A stretch of 13,966 nucleotides of DNA from JAAAOZ01 sp964496595 (lineage in GTDB: Bacteria > Chloroflexota > Anaerolineae > B4-G1 > SLSP01): the NCBI GenBank assembly GCA_964496595.1, contig CAZCAI010000129.1, positions 1-13,966 of the forward strand, written 5' to 3'. This document shows positions 1 through 5,909 of the stretch, piece by piece; the first letter of the stretch is position 1; each line of letters opens with the position of its first letter. The notes below the pieces were generated by a model. That model saw only the letters and a list, made by a program, of their open reading frames with translations. It made no database searches and was not told the DNA's origin. Position numbers and translations under genes: made by a program.

Positions 1-81
1 AGAGTCGGTGAAGGCCGACTTCGTAAATGTTGCCGCGACTTCAGTCGCCGGGCCTTACATGGCGAATACTCTGTGACAGTA
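1..81. repeat. Composite palindromic (REP-like) repeat, copy 1
   Basis: Two small hairpins are followed by a conserved tail. Hairpin one pairs AGTCGG (3-8) with CCGACT (15-20). Hairpin two pairs GCGAC (35-39) with GTCGC (44-48) around loop TTCA. The tail at 61-81 starts GGCGAA and ends TGTGACAGTA, and it matches 11861-11881 at 19 of 21 positions in the same orientation. The stems resemble short palindromes I associate with intergenic repeats of Chloroflexota and cyanobacteria (recollection, not a search). The element may begin left of the window. Confidence 0.6.
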
Positions 82-101
82 GCGATTATTCGGGACACGT
101 T

Positions 102-129
102 GTCCAACTTCTAAAATCCAACCTCCAAC
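102..129. repeat. Degenerate 7-bp array (NTCCAAC words)
   Basis: Four consecutive 7-bp words can be read here: GTCCAAC, TTCTAAA, ATCCAAC, CTCCAAC. Three share TCCAAC. The array ends 5 bp from the stop codon of the HD-domain gene and lies 20 bp after the TGTGACAGTA tail of the composite repeat. The same order, tail then 7-bp array, is seen at 11872-11913. Confidence 0.5.
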
Positions 130-134
130 CCTCG

Positions 135-851
135 TCACGCCGTCGCGGGCGTCGTTGGATATGCGGCGGGGGCCTCAATTGAGAACGTCGTCCGCAACGT
201 GGCGTCCAACTTCTGCCACGGCTTTACCCCGGTGATGTTCTGGAGCGCGGTCTCGCGCTGCAACATTTGCTTGAGCATGTTGAGATTGCGTTGCTTTTGG
301 GCATAGCGCGTCGAATGGGCCGCCAATGTACAATAGGTATGCGATTCTAAAAATAGAATCTGGTTCTTGAGCCATTCGACCATCGATACTTTGTAGCCGT
401 GCGCGGCTACTTCTCGGCGCAAGTCGCAATTCACGCCCCAAAAATCGGAGCGGCCCAGCGCGTCCAAATCCGCGTCGCACATCAATGCCTCCAGTTGCGT
501 GCGGGGCGATTGCGGCAATTGTGTGGCCATAATCATCCCCTCGATGGCCGCGATCTGATAGGGCATAAAGCCGAAGCGCGGCAACGTCTCCCTGGCGAAC
601 TCGACGGCCAGCGGCTCGTTACGGATGTAGCGCTGCAAAAAACCCGTATCGTGATAGAGCGCCGCCGTCTTGAGCAGCAAACTCGCCTCCGCGTCCAACC
701 CCACCTCCGCCGCCAAACGCTCCGCCGCCAACACAACATCATCGCGCGTGTGATGCACGCCGTGATAATAAAGATTGGGCGCCAATTCCCGCTCCAATTT
801 GGGGAGTACATAGCCCCGCACATCCTGCCACATTGCATCGTACCACGTCAT
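135..851 (-). CDS. HD-domain phosphohydrolase-like protein
   Basis: A soluble 238-residue protein of the HD metal-dependent phosphohydrolase superfamily. With ATG at 851 as residue 1, the motifs are H33/H34 in the YHGVHHT segment, H67-D68 in the ALYHDTG segment, and a DAD segment (D126, D128) that supplies the last metal ligand. No signal peptide or membrane segment is seen. The substrate cannot be read from sequence; family members hydrolyse nucleotides, cyclic nucleotides or (p)ppGpp. A GTG at 869 would add six residues, but GGAGGG lies directly after it, about 10 nt before ATG 851, so 851 is the better start. The gene lies 22 bp downstream of the CPBP-GNAT gene on the same strand and is probably cotranscribed with it. 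Superfamily confidence is high; specific function is unknown. Confidence 0.85.
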   Translation of the reverse strand: MTWYDAMWQDVRGYVLPKLERELAPNLYYHGVHHTRDDVVLAAERLAAEVGLDAEASLLLKTAALYHDTGFLQRYIRNEPLAVEFARETLPRFGFMPYQIAAIEGMIMATQLPQSPRTQLEALMCDADLDALGRSDFWGVNCDLRREVAAHGYKVSMVEWLKNQILFLESHTYCTLAAHSTRYAQKQRNLNMLKQMLQRETALQNITGVKPWQKLDATLRTTFSIEAPAAYPTTPATA

Positions 852-861
852 GACATTTTTT

Positions 862-867
862 CCCTCC
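862..867 (-). promoter_or_regulatory. Ribosome binding site deciding the HD gene start
   Basis: GGAGGG on the minus strand lies 10 nt upstream of ATG 851 and immediately inside the alternative GTG start at 869. A start at 869 would have no Shine-Dalgarno sequence, because its upstream bases are the TTAATCC repeat. This supports 851. Confidence 0.6.
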
Positions 868-873
868 ACATTC

Positions 874-895
874 TTAATCCTTAATCCTTAATCCT
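874..895. repeat. 7-bp array TTAATCC x3 overlapping a gene end
   Basis: The word TTAATCC occurs three times in tandem, followed by a degenerate copy (TTCATTT). On the minus strand it supplies the last codons and the TAA stop of the CPBP-GNAT protein (tail GLRIKD), and then runs to the ribosome binding site of the HD gene. The period is 7, as in the other arrays of this window. Confidence 0.65.
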
Positions 896-3099
896 TCATT
901 TTCATTTGAATTATCCTCTTGATTTTGATCAGGGCCTTCTTCTGATTGCTTTTTCCCCCAGGGCAGTCGATGCCGCAAGCTCGTCAGCGCCTCGCCCACG
1001 GTGGGCGGCGCGGGGCGCGCGGCGGGGGAATGCAGAATCAGCCGCTGCGATTCCCAGCCCTGGCTGGCCCAGAAGTTCGACTTGAGTTTGTTATCCACCG
1101 CGATCTCCGTCGCGGCCCGCGTGATGCCCCGCGCCCGAAGGCGCTCCTCCAATCGCGTTACCAACTCGCTGCCCCAATAGCGCCGCCGCCACGCGGGCGC
1201 CACGCAAATCCACACGATCTCCGCCGTGCTTTCTTCCTCTGCGCTCTCACGCTCTTCGATATGGGCGATTACCCCGCCGATGATCTCCTCCCCGGCGACT
1301 AAGCTTAATCCTATCGCGCCCGGCGCCGATAGCCGAGACGCCAATGTCTCGCCCTCGCTCTCATCTGCGATGGCGGCCAGCGCTTCCGCATCCTCCGGCT
1401 CCGCCGGGCGGATGTGGGGTCGGGGCCGCTGTGCTTGCTCGCGACGTCCCAGCAGCAGGCCCGCGATCACCGGCGCGAACATCACGCCCACCACCACCGC
1501 GCCCGACGCCACAAAGTAGGGATCGCCGGAGCGGAGGAGGGGCAGCGCGGTCAGGCCGGCGTTATAGGCGAAGTGCGCGACGATGGCTGTGGTCAGATCG
1601 AAATAGAGGAAAAAGAGTCCCTCCAGAAAGACGGCGGCCAGCGTCAGTTCGATGCCGCGCAGGTAAAAGGGATCGCGGATGTAAGAAAGATGCGCAAATC
1701 CCCAGATCGCGCCGGGGATGAGCAGCGCGAGCGCGATCCGAATGGAACGCGGCCAGCGGGTAAAGGTGCGTAAGAGCCACAGCACGCCCGCGATGCCGAC
1801 CAGGCGGAAGAACAATTCCTCCCACAGCGCGGGGAAGAGGCCGCTCTGCAACGCGCCCAAGAAGGGCAGCGGCGTGGCGTAGGCGATGGTGTAATCGGGC
1901 GTCATCGGCGTCCAACTGCCGAAGAGGCGCGTCGCGATAAGATAAAAGATCACCAGGTAGCCGGCCTGTATCGCGCCCAACATCAGCCCGCGCCAACTGG
2001 AGCGCGCCAGCGTGCCCCAGCGGTTCCCGCGTCGCGCCAAAATCCGGTCCTGCCGGGGCCAGACCTGCTTGCTCAGCCAATGGCCCCAGAACCACAGCCC
2101 GAAGACCGTCATTCCGCCGCTGATGGGCAGCAAAACGACTACCAGCGCTTGTCCCGCCCAGAAAAGGGTGTAGCTGATGGTCGTGCTGTAGCTGGCTTTG
2201 GCGAGCGGCAGTTGATTCAGGCCGTTGAGCAACATAATCAGGGCCAGCGCGCCGGCGGGATAGAGGGCCGGTGTCAGGGCGCTGGTGATCCCGCCATGGG
2301 TCAGCTTGATGACAAGGGCCGTGATCATAAAAAAGAGGAAGACGCCGAGCGCCAGACTGATGCTGCTAATGAAGCCGGCGATGTTCTGTTGCTTGACAAA
2401 ATCGCGTTGAAAGCTCTCCGGCGTCTTGAGCCAATAGGCATAATGGCCGATCTCATCGCCTTGGAGGGTGATGGTTAAACGCAATTCGCTTTCGCCCACG
2501 TCCCAGGCGCGCGATTTCCATTCGAAGGTGTGATCCGTGCGCCCGCCCGGCCGATTCTTGCTGGAGGCGGTGACATTCTCCCAGTCCGCCAACGTCCAGC
2601 CGCGATCCTCGGTGAGGTAGCGCTCGGCCTGGTCGCGAGCCGTCGCTTGATCCAGGCTGGCGCCCGGCGCATCCTCCAGCAGCGTGTGGACGAACTCGAC
2701 GACCTCGCCATCCGGCGCGACGTAGACGTCGAAGCCCTCTTTTTGCAGCGGTTTGAACCAGCGGGCGCGCCAATACCAGAGCGGGAGATCGTGTGTTTGC
2801 AGAAGGCGATTGGTCTCCGCGACGCCTAACGTGCGTTGCAAGTAGATCGATCCCCAACTGTTTTCCCCAAAAATCAGCGCGAACTTGTAGTCGCTCACGT
2901 CGTACCCGTAATCCGCCAGATAATCCGCCGCTGCCGAGCGGATCTCGGCCCGCGAGCGATCCAGGTCTATCGCCGCCGAGGGGAAGGCCTGATCGTAGAA
3001 AGCCAAAAAGAGCGCCAGGCAAAGGATGCCTGCCGCTGTGATGATCCACATCGTGCGGCGCGATGTTGTTTGGGTTGACTCAGTGTCTGAGGCCGTCAT
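874..3099 (-). CDS. CPBP intramembrane metalloprotease fused to GNAT acetyltransferase
   Basis: A 741-residue membrane protein with unusual architecture. One N-terminal helix (about 17-35) is followed by a non-membrane domain (about 36-240), probably extracytoplasmic. Next comes a multi-helix CPBP (Abi/Rce1-like) domain with motif 1 E427-E428 to R432 (EELFFR), motif 2 FAH with H470, and motif 3 H509 with N513. These are the expected glutamate-zinc protease residues, so the site looks intact. From about residue 575 a cytoplasmic GNAT-like domain follows. Its acetyl-CoA loop reads VAPAWRRRYWGSEL, with Y641 where the first glycine of the usual R-x-x-G-x-G/A motif is expected, so acetyltransferase activity is uncertain. 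The acidic, Asn/Glu-rich tail ends in residues encoded by a 7-bp repeat. The start ATG follows GAGAGG by 5 nt. CPBP proteins serve in bacteriocin immunity, protein processing or scaffolding; the role here is unknown. Confidence 0.85.
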   Translation of the reverse strand: MTASDTESTQTTSRRTMWIITAAGILCLALFLAFYDQAFPSAAIDLDRSRAEIRSAAADYLADYGYDVSDYKFALIFGENSWGSIYLQRTLGVAETNRLLQTHDLPLWYWRARWFKPLQKEGFDVYVAPDGEVVEFVHTLLEDAPGASLDQATARDQAERYLTEDRGWTLADWENVTASSKNRPGGRTDHTFEWKSRAWDVGESELRLTITLQGDEIGHYAYWLKTPESFQRDFVKQQNIAGFISSISLALGVFLFFMITALVIKLTHGGITSALTPALYPAGALALIMLLNGLNQLPLAKASYSTTISYTLFWAGQALVVVLLPISGGMTVFGLWFWGHWLSKQVWPRQDRILARRGNRWGTLARSSWRGLMLGAIQAGYLVIFYLIATRLFGSWTPMTPDYTIAYATPLPFLGALQSGLFPALWEELFFRLVGIAGVLWLLRTFTRWPRSIRIALALLIPGAIWGFAHLSYIRDPFYLRGIELTLAAVFLEGLFFLYFDLTTAIVAHFAYNAGLTALPLLRSGDPYFVASGAVVVGVMFAPVIAGLLLGRREQAQRPRPHIRPAEPEDAEALAAIADESEGETLASRLSAPGAIGLSLVAGEEIIGGVIAHIEERESAEEESTAEIVWICVAPAWRRRYWGSELVTRLEERLRARGITRAATEIAVDNKLKSNFWASQGWESQRLILHSPAARPAPPTVGEALTSLRHRLPWGKKQSEEGPDQNQEDNSNENEGLRIKD

Positions 3100-3182
3100 C
3101 CTATCCTCTCACCACCTGTTGATGTCTCCAATCATGTCTTGGGTCGCCTCTAGGAAAGATCGATTACTTAGGGATGCTATCT

Positions 3183-3211
3183 ATTATACTACACTCTTTC
3201 ATGCGCAAAAA
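3183..3211 (-). promoter_or_regulatory. Candidate sigma-70-type promoter of the CPBP-GNAT / HD pair
   Basis: A perfect -10 hexamer TATAAT lies on the minus strand at 3188-3183. The -35 region 17 bp upstream (TTTTTG) is poor. The predicted start would leave a leader of about 77 nt before ATG 3099. It lies in the 198-bp gap after the EamA gene, so the downstream pair may be transcribed independently. Confidence 0.4.
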
Positions 3212-3258
3212 TCACAGCTTGCCTCTCTAGGCTTTCCCGTTTTGTAATGACATCCTAT

Positions 3259-3276
3259 TCGCTCTAATTGGAGCGA
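3259..3276. terminator. Short hairpin after the EamA gene, possible weak terminator
   Basis: TCGCTC (3259-3264) pairs with GAGCGA (3271-3276) around TAATTG, 22 bp past the EamA stop codon. No T-run follows on either strand, so factor-independent termination is doubtful. Nothing else is evident in 3100-3297 apart from the candidate promoter. Confidence 0.25.
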
Positions 3277-3297
3277 GAATGGGAAGGCCCTAGCCTC

Positions 3298-4179
3298 TCA
3301 CTTCCGCGAGATCAACGCGATGCTCGCCAAAATCAGCGCGATCCCGATCCAGCCGGCGATGGAGGGAATCTCGCGATAGAGCAGCGTGCCGATCAGGACG
3401 CCGGCGACCGGCTCCAGCAACGCGACGATGCTCGCGGTCTGCGCGCGGATGCGCTTCAGTCCCTGGAAGAAGAGGAAGTAGGGGATGCCCAGGGCAATCG
3501 CGCCGAGCGCCAGCAGGTAGGGCCAATTCGCGCGCACGGCCGATAAAGGCGCATCCAACGCGAAGGGCAACGCCACCAGCGCCGCGATGCCGACACTCCA
3601 CCACGATTGGGTGACGCCGCCGACGCGCCCACCTATCTTGCGACTGAAGAGCATCGTGAAGGCGTAGGTGATGCCGCAGCCGATGGAGGTCGCCAGGCCG
3701 ATCCGGCCCGCGCCGCGCAGCGTGAGATCGAGGCGGGCGGGATCGGCGATGAGCACCATGCCGGTGAGGGCCAGCGCCAGACTCACCCACGTGAAGCGCG
3801 GGCGCGATTCGTGGAGCAGCCACGGCGCCAGCAGCGCCACGTAGACGGCGGAGGTGTTGTTGAGCAGGACGGCGGTCGCTGCCGTTGTGTGGCGCAGCGC
3901 CGTCATATAGAGCGTGGCCGTCGCGCCCACCGCCAGCCCCAGCCCGATGAGGAGCGGGATGGTCGCGCGATAGCGGCGCGGGTGCAGGGCCTCTGGATAG
4001 TGCGTCAACAGCGCGGAGAAGAAGGCGAAGCCCGACAGCGCGCGAAAGAAAGCGATCTCCGGCCCCGAAAGCCCCGTAATCGCCCGATTGAAGATGATCC
4101 CGCTGCTGAATCCCAGCGCGCCTAGCGCGACCAACGCCACGCCCAATCCTCGCGACCGCCCAGATGTGGTCTCTGACAT
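3298..4179 (-). CDS. EamA-family (DMT superfamily) transporter
   Basis: A 293-residue inner-membrane protein of the drug/metabolite transporter superfamily. It has two tandem EamA repeats (about 12-140 and 158-290), each with about five hydrophobic helices. The repeat signatures are visible at the ALRHTTAATAVLLNNTSAVY segment in repeat 1 and the RAQTASIVALLEPVAGVLIG segment in repeat 2. Length is normal for the family. The start at 4179 is chosen because AGGAGA sits 4 nt upstream. An in-frame extension to 4407 would add 76 residues that run through the repeat array and do not look like a membrane protein. Substrate is not predictable from sequence. The gene is divergent from the cysteine desulfidase gene, and some EamA members export cysteine or O-acetylserine, which gives a weak contextual hint. 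Confidence 0.9.
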   Translation of the reverse strand: MSETTSGRSRGLGVALVALGALGFSSGIIFNRAITGLSGPEIAFFRALSGFAFFSALLTHYPEALHPRRYRATIPLLIGLGLAVGATATLYMTALRHTTAATAVLLNNTSAVYVALLAPWLLHESRPRFTWVSLALALTGMVLIADPARLDLTLRGAGRIGLATSIGCGITYAFTMLFSRKIGGRVGGVTQSWWSVGIAALVALPFALDAPLSAVRANWPYLLALGAIALGIPYFLFFQGLKRIRAQTASIVALLEPVAGVLIGTLLYREIPSIAGWIGIALILASIALISRK

Positions 4180-4200
4180 GTACTCTCCTGGAAAAACGAT

Positions 4201-4263
4201 GAATTTAGAATCGCGAATTGCGAATAATGCTATTGAGTAAAGATTCAAAATTCGCAATTTCCT
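4201..4263. repeat. Inverted 7-bp arrays (GAATNNN / ATTCNNN)
   Basis: Four GAATNNN words at 4201-4228 (GAATTTA, GAATCGC, GAATTGC, GAATAAT), a 14-bp spacer, then three inverse words at 4243-4263 (ATTCAAA, ATTCGCA, ATTTCCT). GAATTGCGAAT on the left pairs imperfectly with ATTCGCAATTT on the right. This is a small version of the array pair at 7594-7786 and uses the same words. It begins about 20 bp upstream of the EamA start codon. Confidence 0.7.
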
Positions 4264-4449
4264 GCTGAAAGATCTAAAAATCCGTGTAATCCGTGAGCTA
4301 TTTTCTAAAAGTGTCCGGTGACTAATTGCTGTGATATGTTGGTGTCCGTGGTATGCAACCCTCGAAAAGCGTATCACGGATGTCGGAAATAGCCAATGGC
4401 GCGCCAATCCACGCTTTGTCTTCTAGACTCAGACATTTATCAGTTGCGG

Positions 4450-4487
4450 GGTGATCTCGGCTCACCTACACTGAAAGGCAGTGATCT
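4450..4487 (+). promoter_or_regulatory. Possible operator or leader structure upstream of cyuA
   Basis: GTGATCT occurs at 4451-4457 and again at 4481-4487, exactly 30 bp apart, about three helical turns. Between and over these lie two hairpins: GGTGA/TCACC (4450-4454 with 4462-4466) and CACTG/CAGTG (4469-4473 with 4479-4483). This could be a repressor or activator site, or a leader RNA structure just before the ribosome binding site. Statistical support cannot be judged by eye. Confidence 0.3.
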
Positions 4488-4514
4488 TGAGGTCAATATC
4501 CCGAGGAGGTTGCC

Positions 4515-5825
4515 GTGGATACCGCATATCTTTTGAAGGTGCTGCGTAGCGAAGTCGCCCGCACGATGGGCTGTACTGATCCTGTGACGGTGGCGTTGGG
4601 CGTGGCCCGCGCCGCCGAGGCGTTGGGCCGTCCGCCGGAGCGGGTGAAGGTCGTCGTCAGCGTCAACATCTACAAGAACGCCATCTCCGTGGGCGTGCCG
4701 GGGACGGGGGAACGCGGCTTGCCCATCGCAGCGGCGCTGGGCGCCCTCATCGCCGAAAGCCGCGAGGAGCTGGCGCTGCTCTCCGAGATCACGCCGGCGC
4801 AGTTGGACGCGGCGCGGGCGTTAGTGACGCAGGGGGCCGTCACAGTGGATTATCTGACCAGCGCGCCGGATGTGCTCTACCTCAAGGCCGAGGTGGCCGC
4901 CGGCGACGACACGGCCTACGCCATCATCTCCGGCGATTATACGAACATCGTGGAGGTGGGGCGCAACGGCGAGATACTCGTCGCTTGGGATGCTGGCGTC
5001 AAGGCCGACGAGGCGGCCAGTTTCCTCACGCTGGAAGGGCTGCGACTGGGGGAGCTGTTCGATCTGGTAGAGGAATTCTCGGAAAAAGAGCTGGCCTTCC
5101 TGGTCGAGGCCGCCGTGATCAACCGGCAAGCGGCCGAGGCCTCGCTGGCCGATCCCCAGTTTGTGTTGGGACGGGCGTTGCAAGCGCAGGCTACCGCCGA
5201 TTTGCCCGCGCCCTTCGCGGCGATCCACCGCGCGCAGACGCTGGTCGCCGCCGCCTCCGAGGCGCGGATGGCGGGGGCCGCCGTGCCGATCATGGCCGTC
5301 GCCGGGAGCGGCAACCAGGGCATCAGCAACTTCCTGGGCGTGTTGGGTGTCGCCGAGGCGTTGGGGAGTCCGCTGGATGCTATGGCGCGGGCGCTGGCCC
5401 TCAGCTCGGCGGTGGTGGTGCTGGTGAAGGGCTACGCCGCGCGGATGACGGCCTTCTGCGGCGGGGCCATCGCGGCCTCGTGCGGCGTGGCGGCGGGCGC
5501 GACCTATCTCCTCGGCGGGGACGCGGTCGCCGCCGACCGGGCCATCCAGACCATCATCGGCGCGCTGGCCTGCATCGTCTGCGACGGCGCGAAAGAATCG
5601 TGCGCCTACAAGATGGGGACCAGCGTCGCCAGCGCTGTGCAGTACGCCTACCTGGCGGTCGCGGGCGTGGGCGCGCCGCCCTCGGCGGGGCTGGTGGCCG
5701 CATCCGCCGAAGCGACGATGGCCCATCTGGGCGAACTGAACAACGAGGGGATGCAGGAGATGGACGCCTACATGCTCCGCATCATTCGGCAGATACAGGG
5801 GGCTGAGGCTTCTGGAGGATGTTGA
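4515..5825 (+). CDS. cyuA: L-cysteine desulfidase, CyuA/YhaM (UPF0597) family
   Basis: A cytosolic 436-residue enzyme, the usual length of this family, which degrades L-cysteine to pyruvate, ammonia and sulfide with a [4Fe-4S] cluster. It has the N-terminal GCTDPVTVALG motif with C20, the VNIYKNAISVGVPGTG segment, an AGSGNQG loop and the C-terminal cysteine set C315 (FCGGAIAASCG), C323, C353, C356 and C363 (IVCDGAKESCAYK). C20 matches the proposed catalytic cysteine, and C315, C356 and C363 have spacing like the cluster ligands of the Methanocaldococcus enzyme (from memory). The start is GTG 4515, 5 nt after a strong GAGGAGG. The family is also annotated as serine dehydratase alpha-like, so the substrate is a family-level assignment. 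It is monocistronic, divergent from an EamA transporter, and ends before a strong hairpin. Confidence 0.9.
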   Translation: MDTAYLLKVLRSEVARTMGCTDPVTVALGVARAAEALGRPPERVKVVVSVNIYKNAISVGVPGTGERGLPIAAALGALIAESREELALLSEITPAQLDAARALVTQGAVTVDYLTSAPDVLYLKAEVAAGDDTAYAIISGDYTNIVEVGRNGEILVAWDAGVKADEAASFLTLEGLRLGELFDLVEEFSEKELAFLVEAAVINRQAAEASLADPQFVLGRALQAQATADLPAPFAAIHRAQTLVAAASEARMAGAAVPIMAVAGSGNQGISNFLGVLGVAEALGSPLDAMARALALSSAVVVLVKGYAARMTAFCGGAIAASCGVAAGATYLLGGDAVAADRAIQTIIGALACIVCDGAKESCAYKMGTSVASAVQYAYLAVAGVGAPPSAGLVAASAEATMAHLGELNNEGMQEMDAYMLRIIRQIQGAEASGGC

Positions 5826-5866
5826 TAGTGTAGCGGAGATAGGCAGTCCGCGAGGTCGGAAAACTA

Positions 5867-5903
5867 CAGCCCCGAAGGGTTTTTGGGAAACCCTTCGGGG
5901 CTG
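5867..5903. terminator. Perfect 16-bp hairpin between convergent cyuA and pgm
   Basis: Positions 5867-5882 pair perfectly with 5888-5903 around a 5-nt loop TTGGG. The stem contains CCCCGAAGGG. It lies 42 bp after the cyuA stop and 7 bp after the pgm stop, so it can serve both convergent transcripts. On the minus strand TAGTTTT follows the stem; on the plus strand only AAATTA follows, so efficiency may differ by direction. It could also be a copy of a dispersed palindrome. Confidence 0.7.
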
Positions 5904-5909
5904 AAATTA

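Larger units (their letters stand above)
4180..4514. other. 335-bp divergent intergenic region (EamA gene / cyuA)
   Basis: This gap holds, in order: the EamA ribosome binding site (4184-4189), an inverted pair of 7-bp arrays (4201-4263), a two-copy 9-bp word AATCCGTGN (4279-4296) with an inverted partner TCACGGAT at 4374-4381, two small hairpins and a direct repeat (4450-4487), and the cyuA ribosome binding site GAGGAGG (4503-4509). I see no convincing promoter on either strand and no gene. Confidence 0.6.

Noticed and set aside
4180..4407. 76-residue N-terminal extension of the EamA transporter
   Set aside because: It runs through repeat arrays and is not membrane-like; AGGAGA directly precedes ATG 4179.
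4416..4444. Possible cyuA promoter with TTGTCT
   Set aside because: No acceptable -10 hexamer occurs at 16 to 18 bp spacing.
4821..5726. Long open frames antisense to cyuA, and similar ones opposite pgm, glgC and the ABC genes
   Set aside because: They are GC-rich shadow frames, Arg/Gly/Ala-rich and without family motifs, lying opposite clearly real genes.
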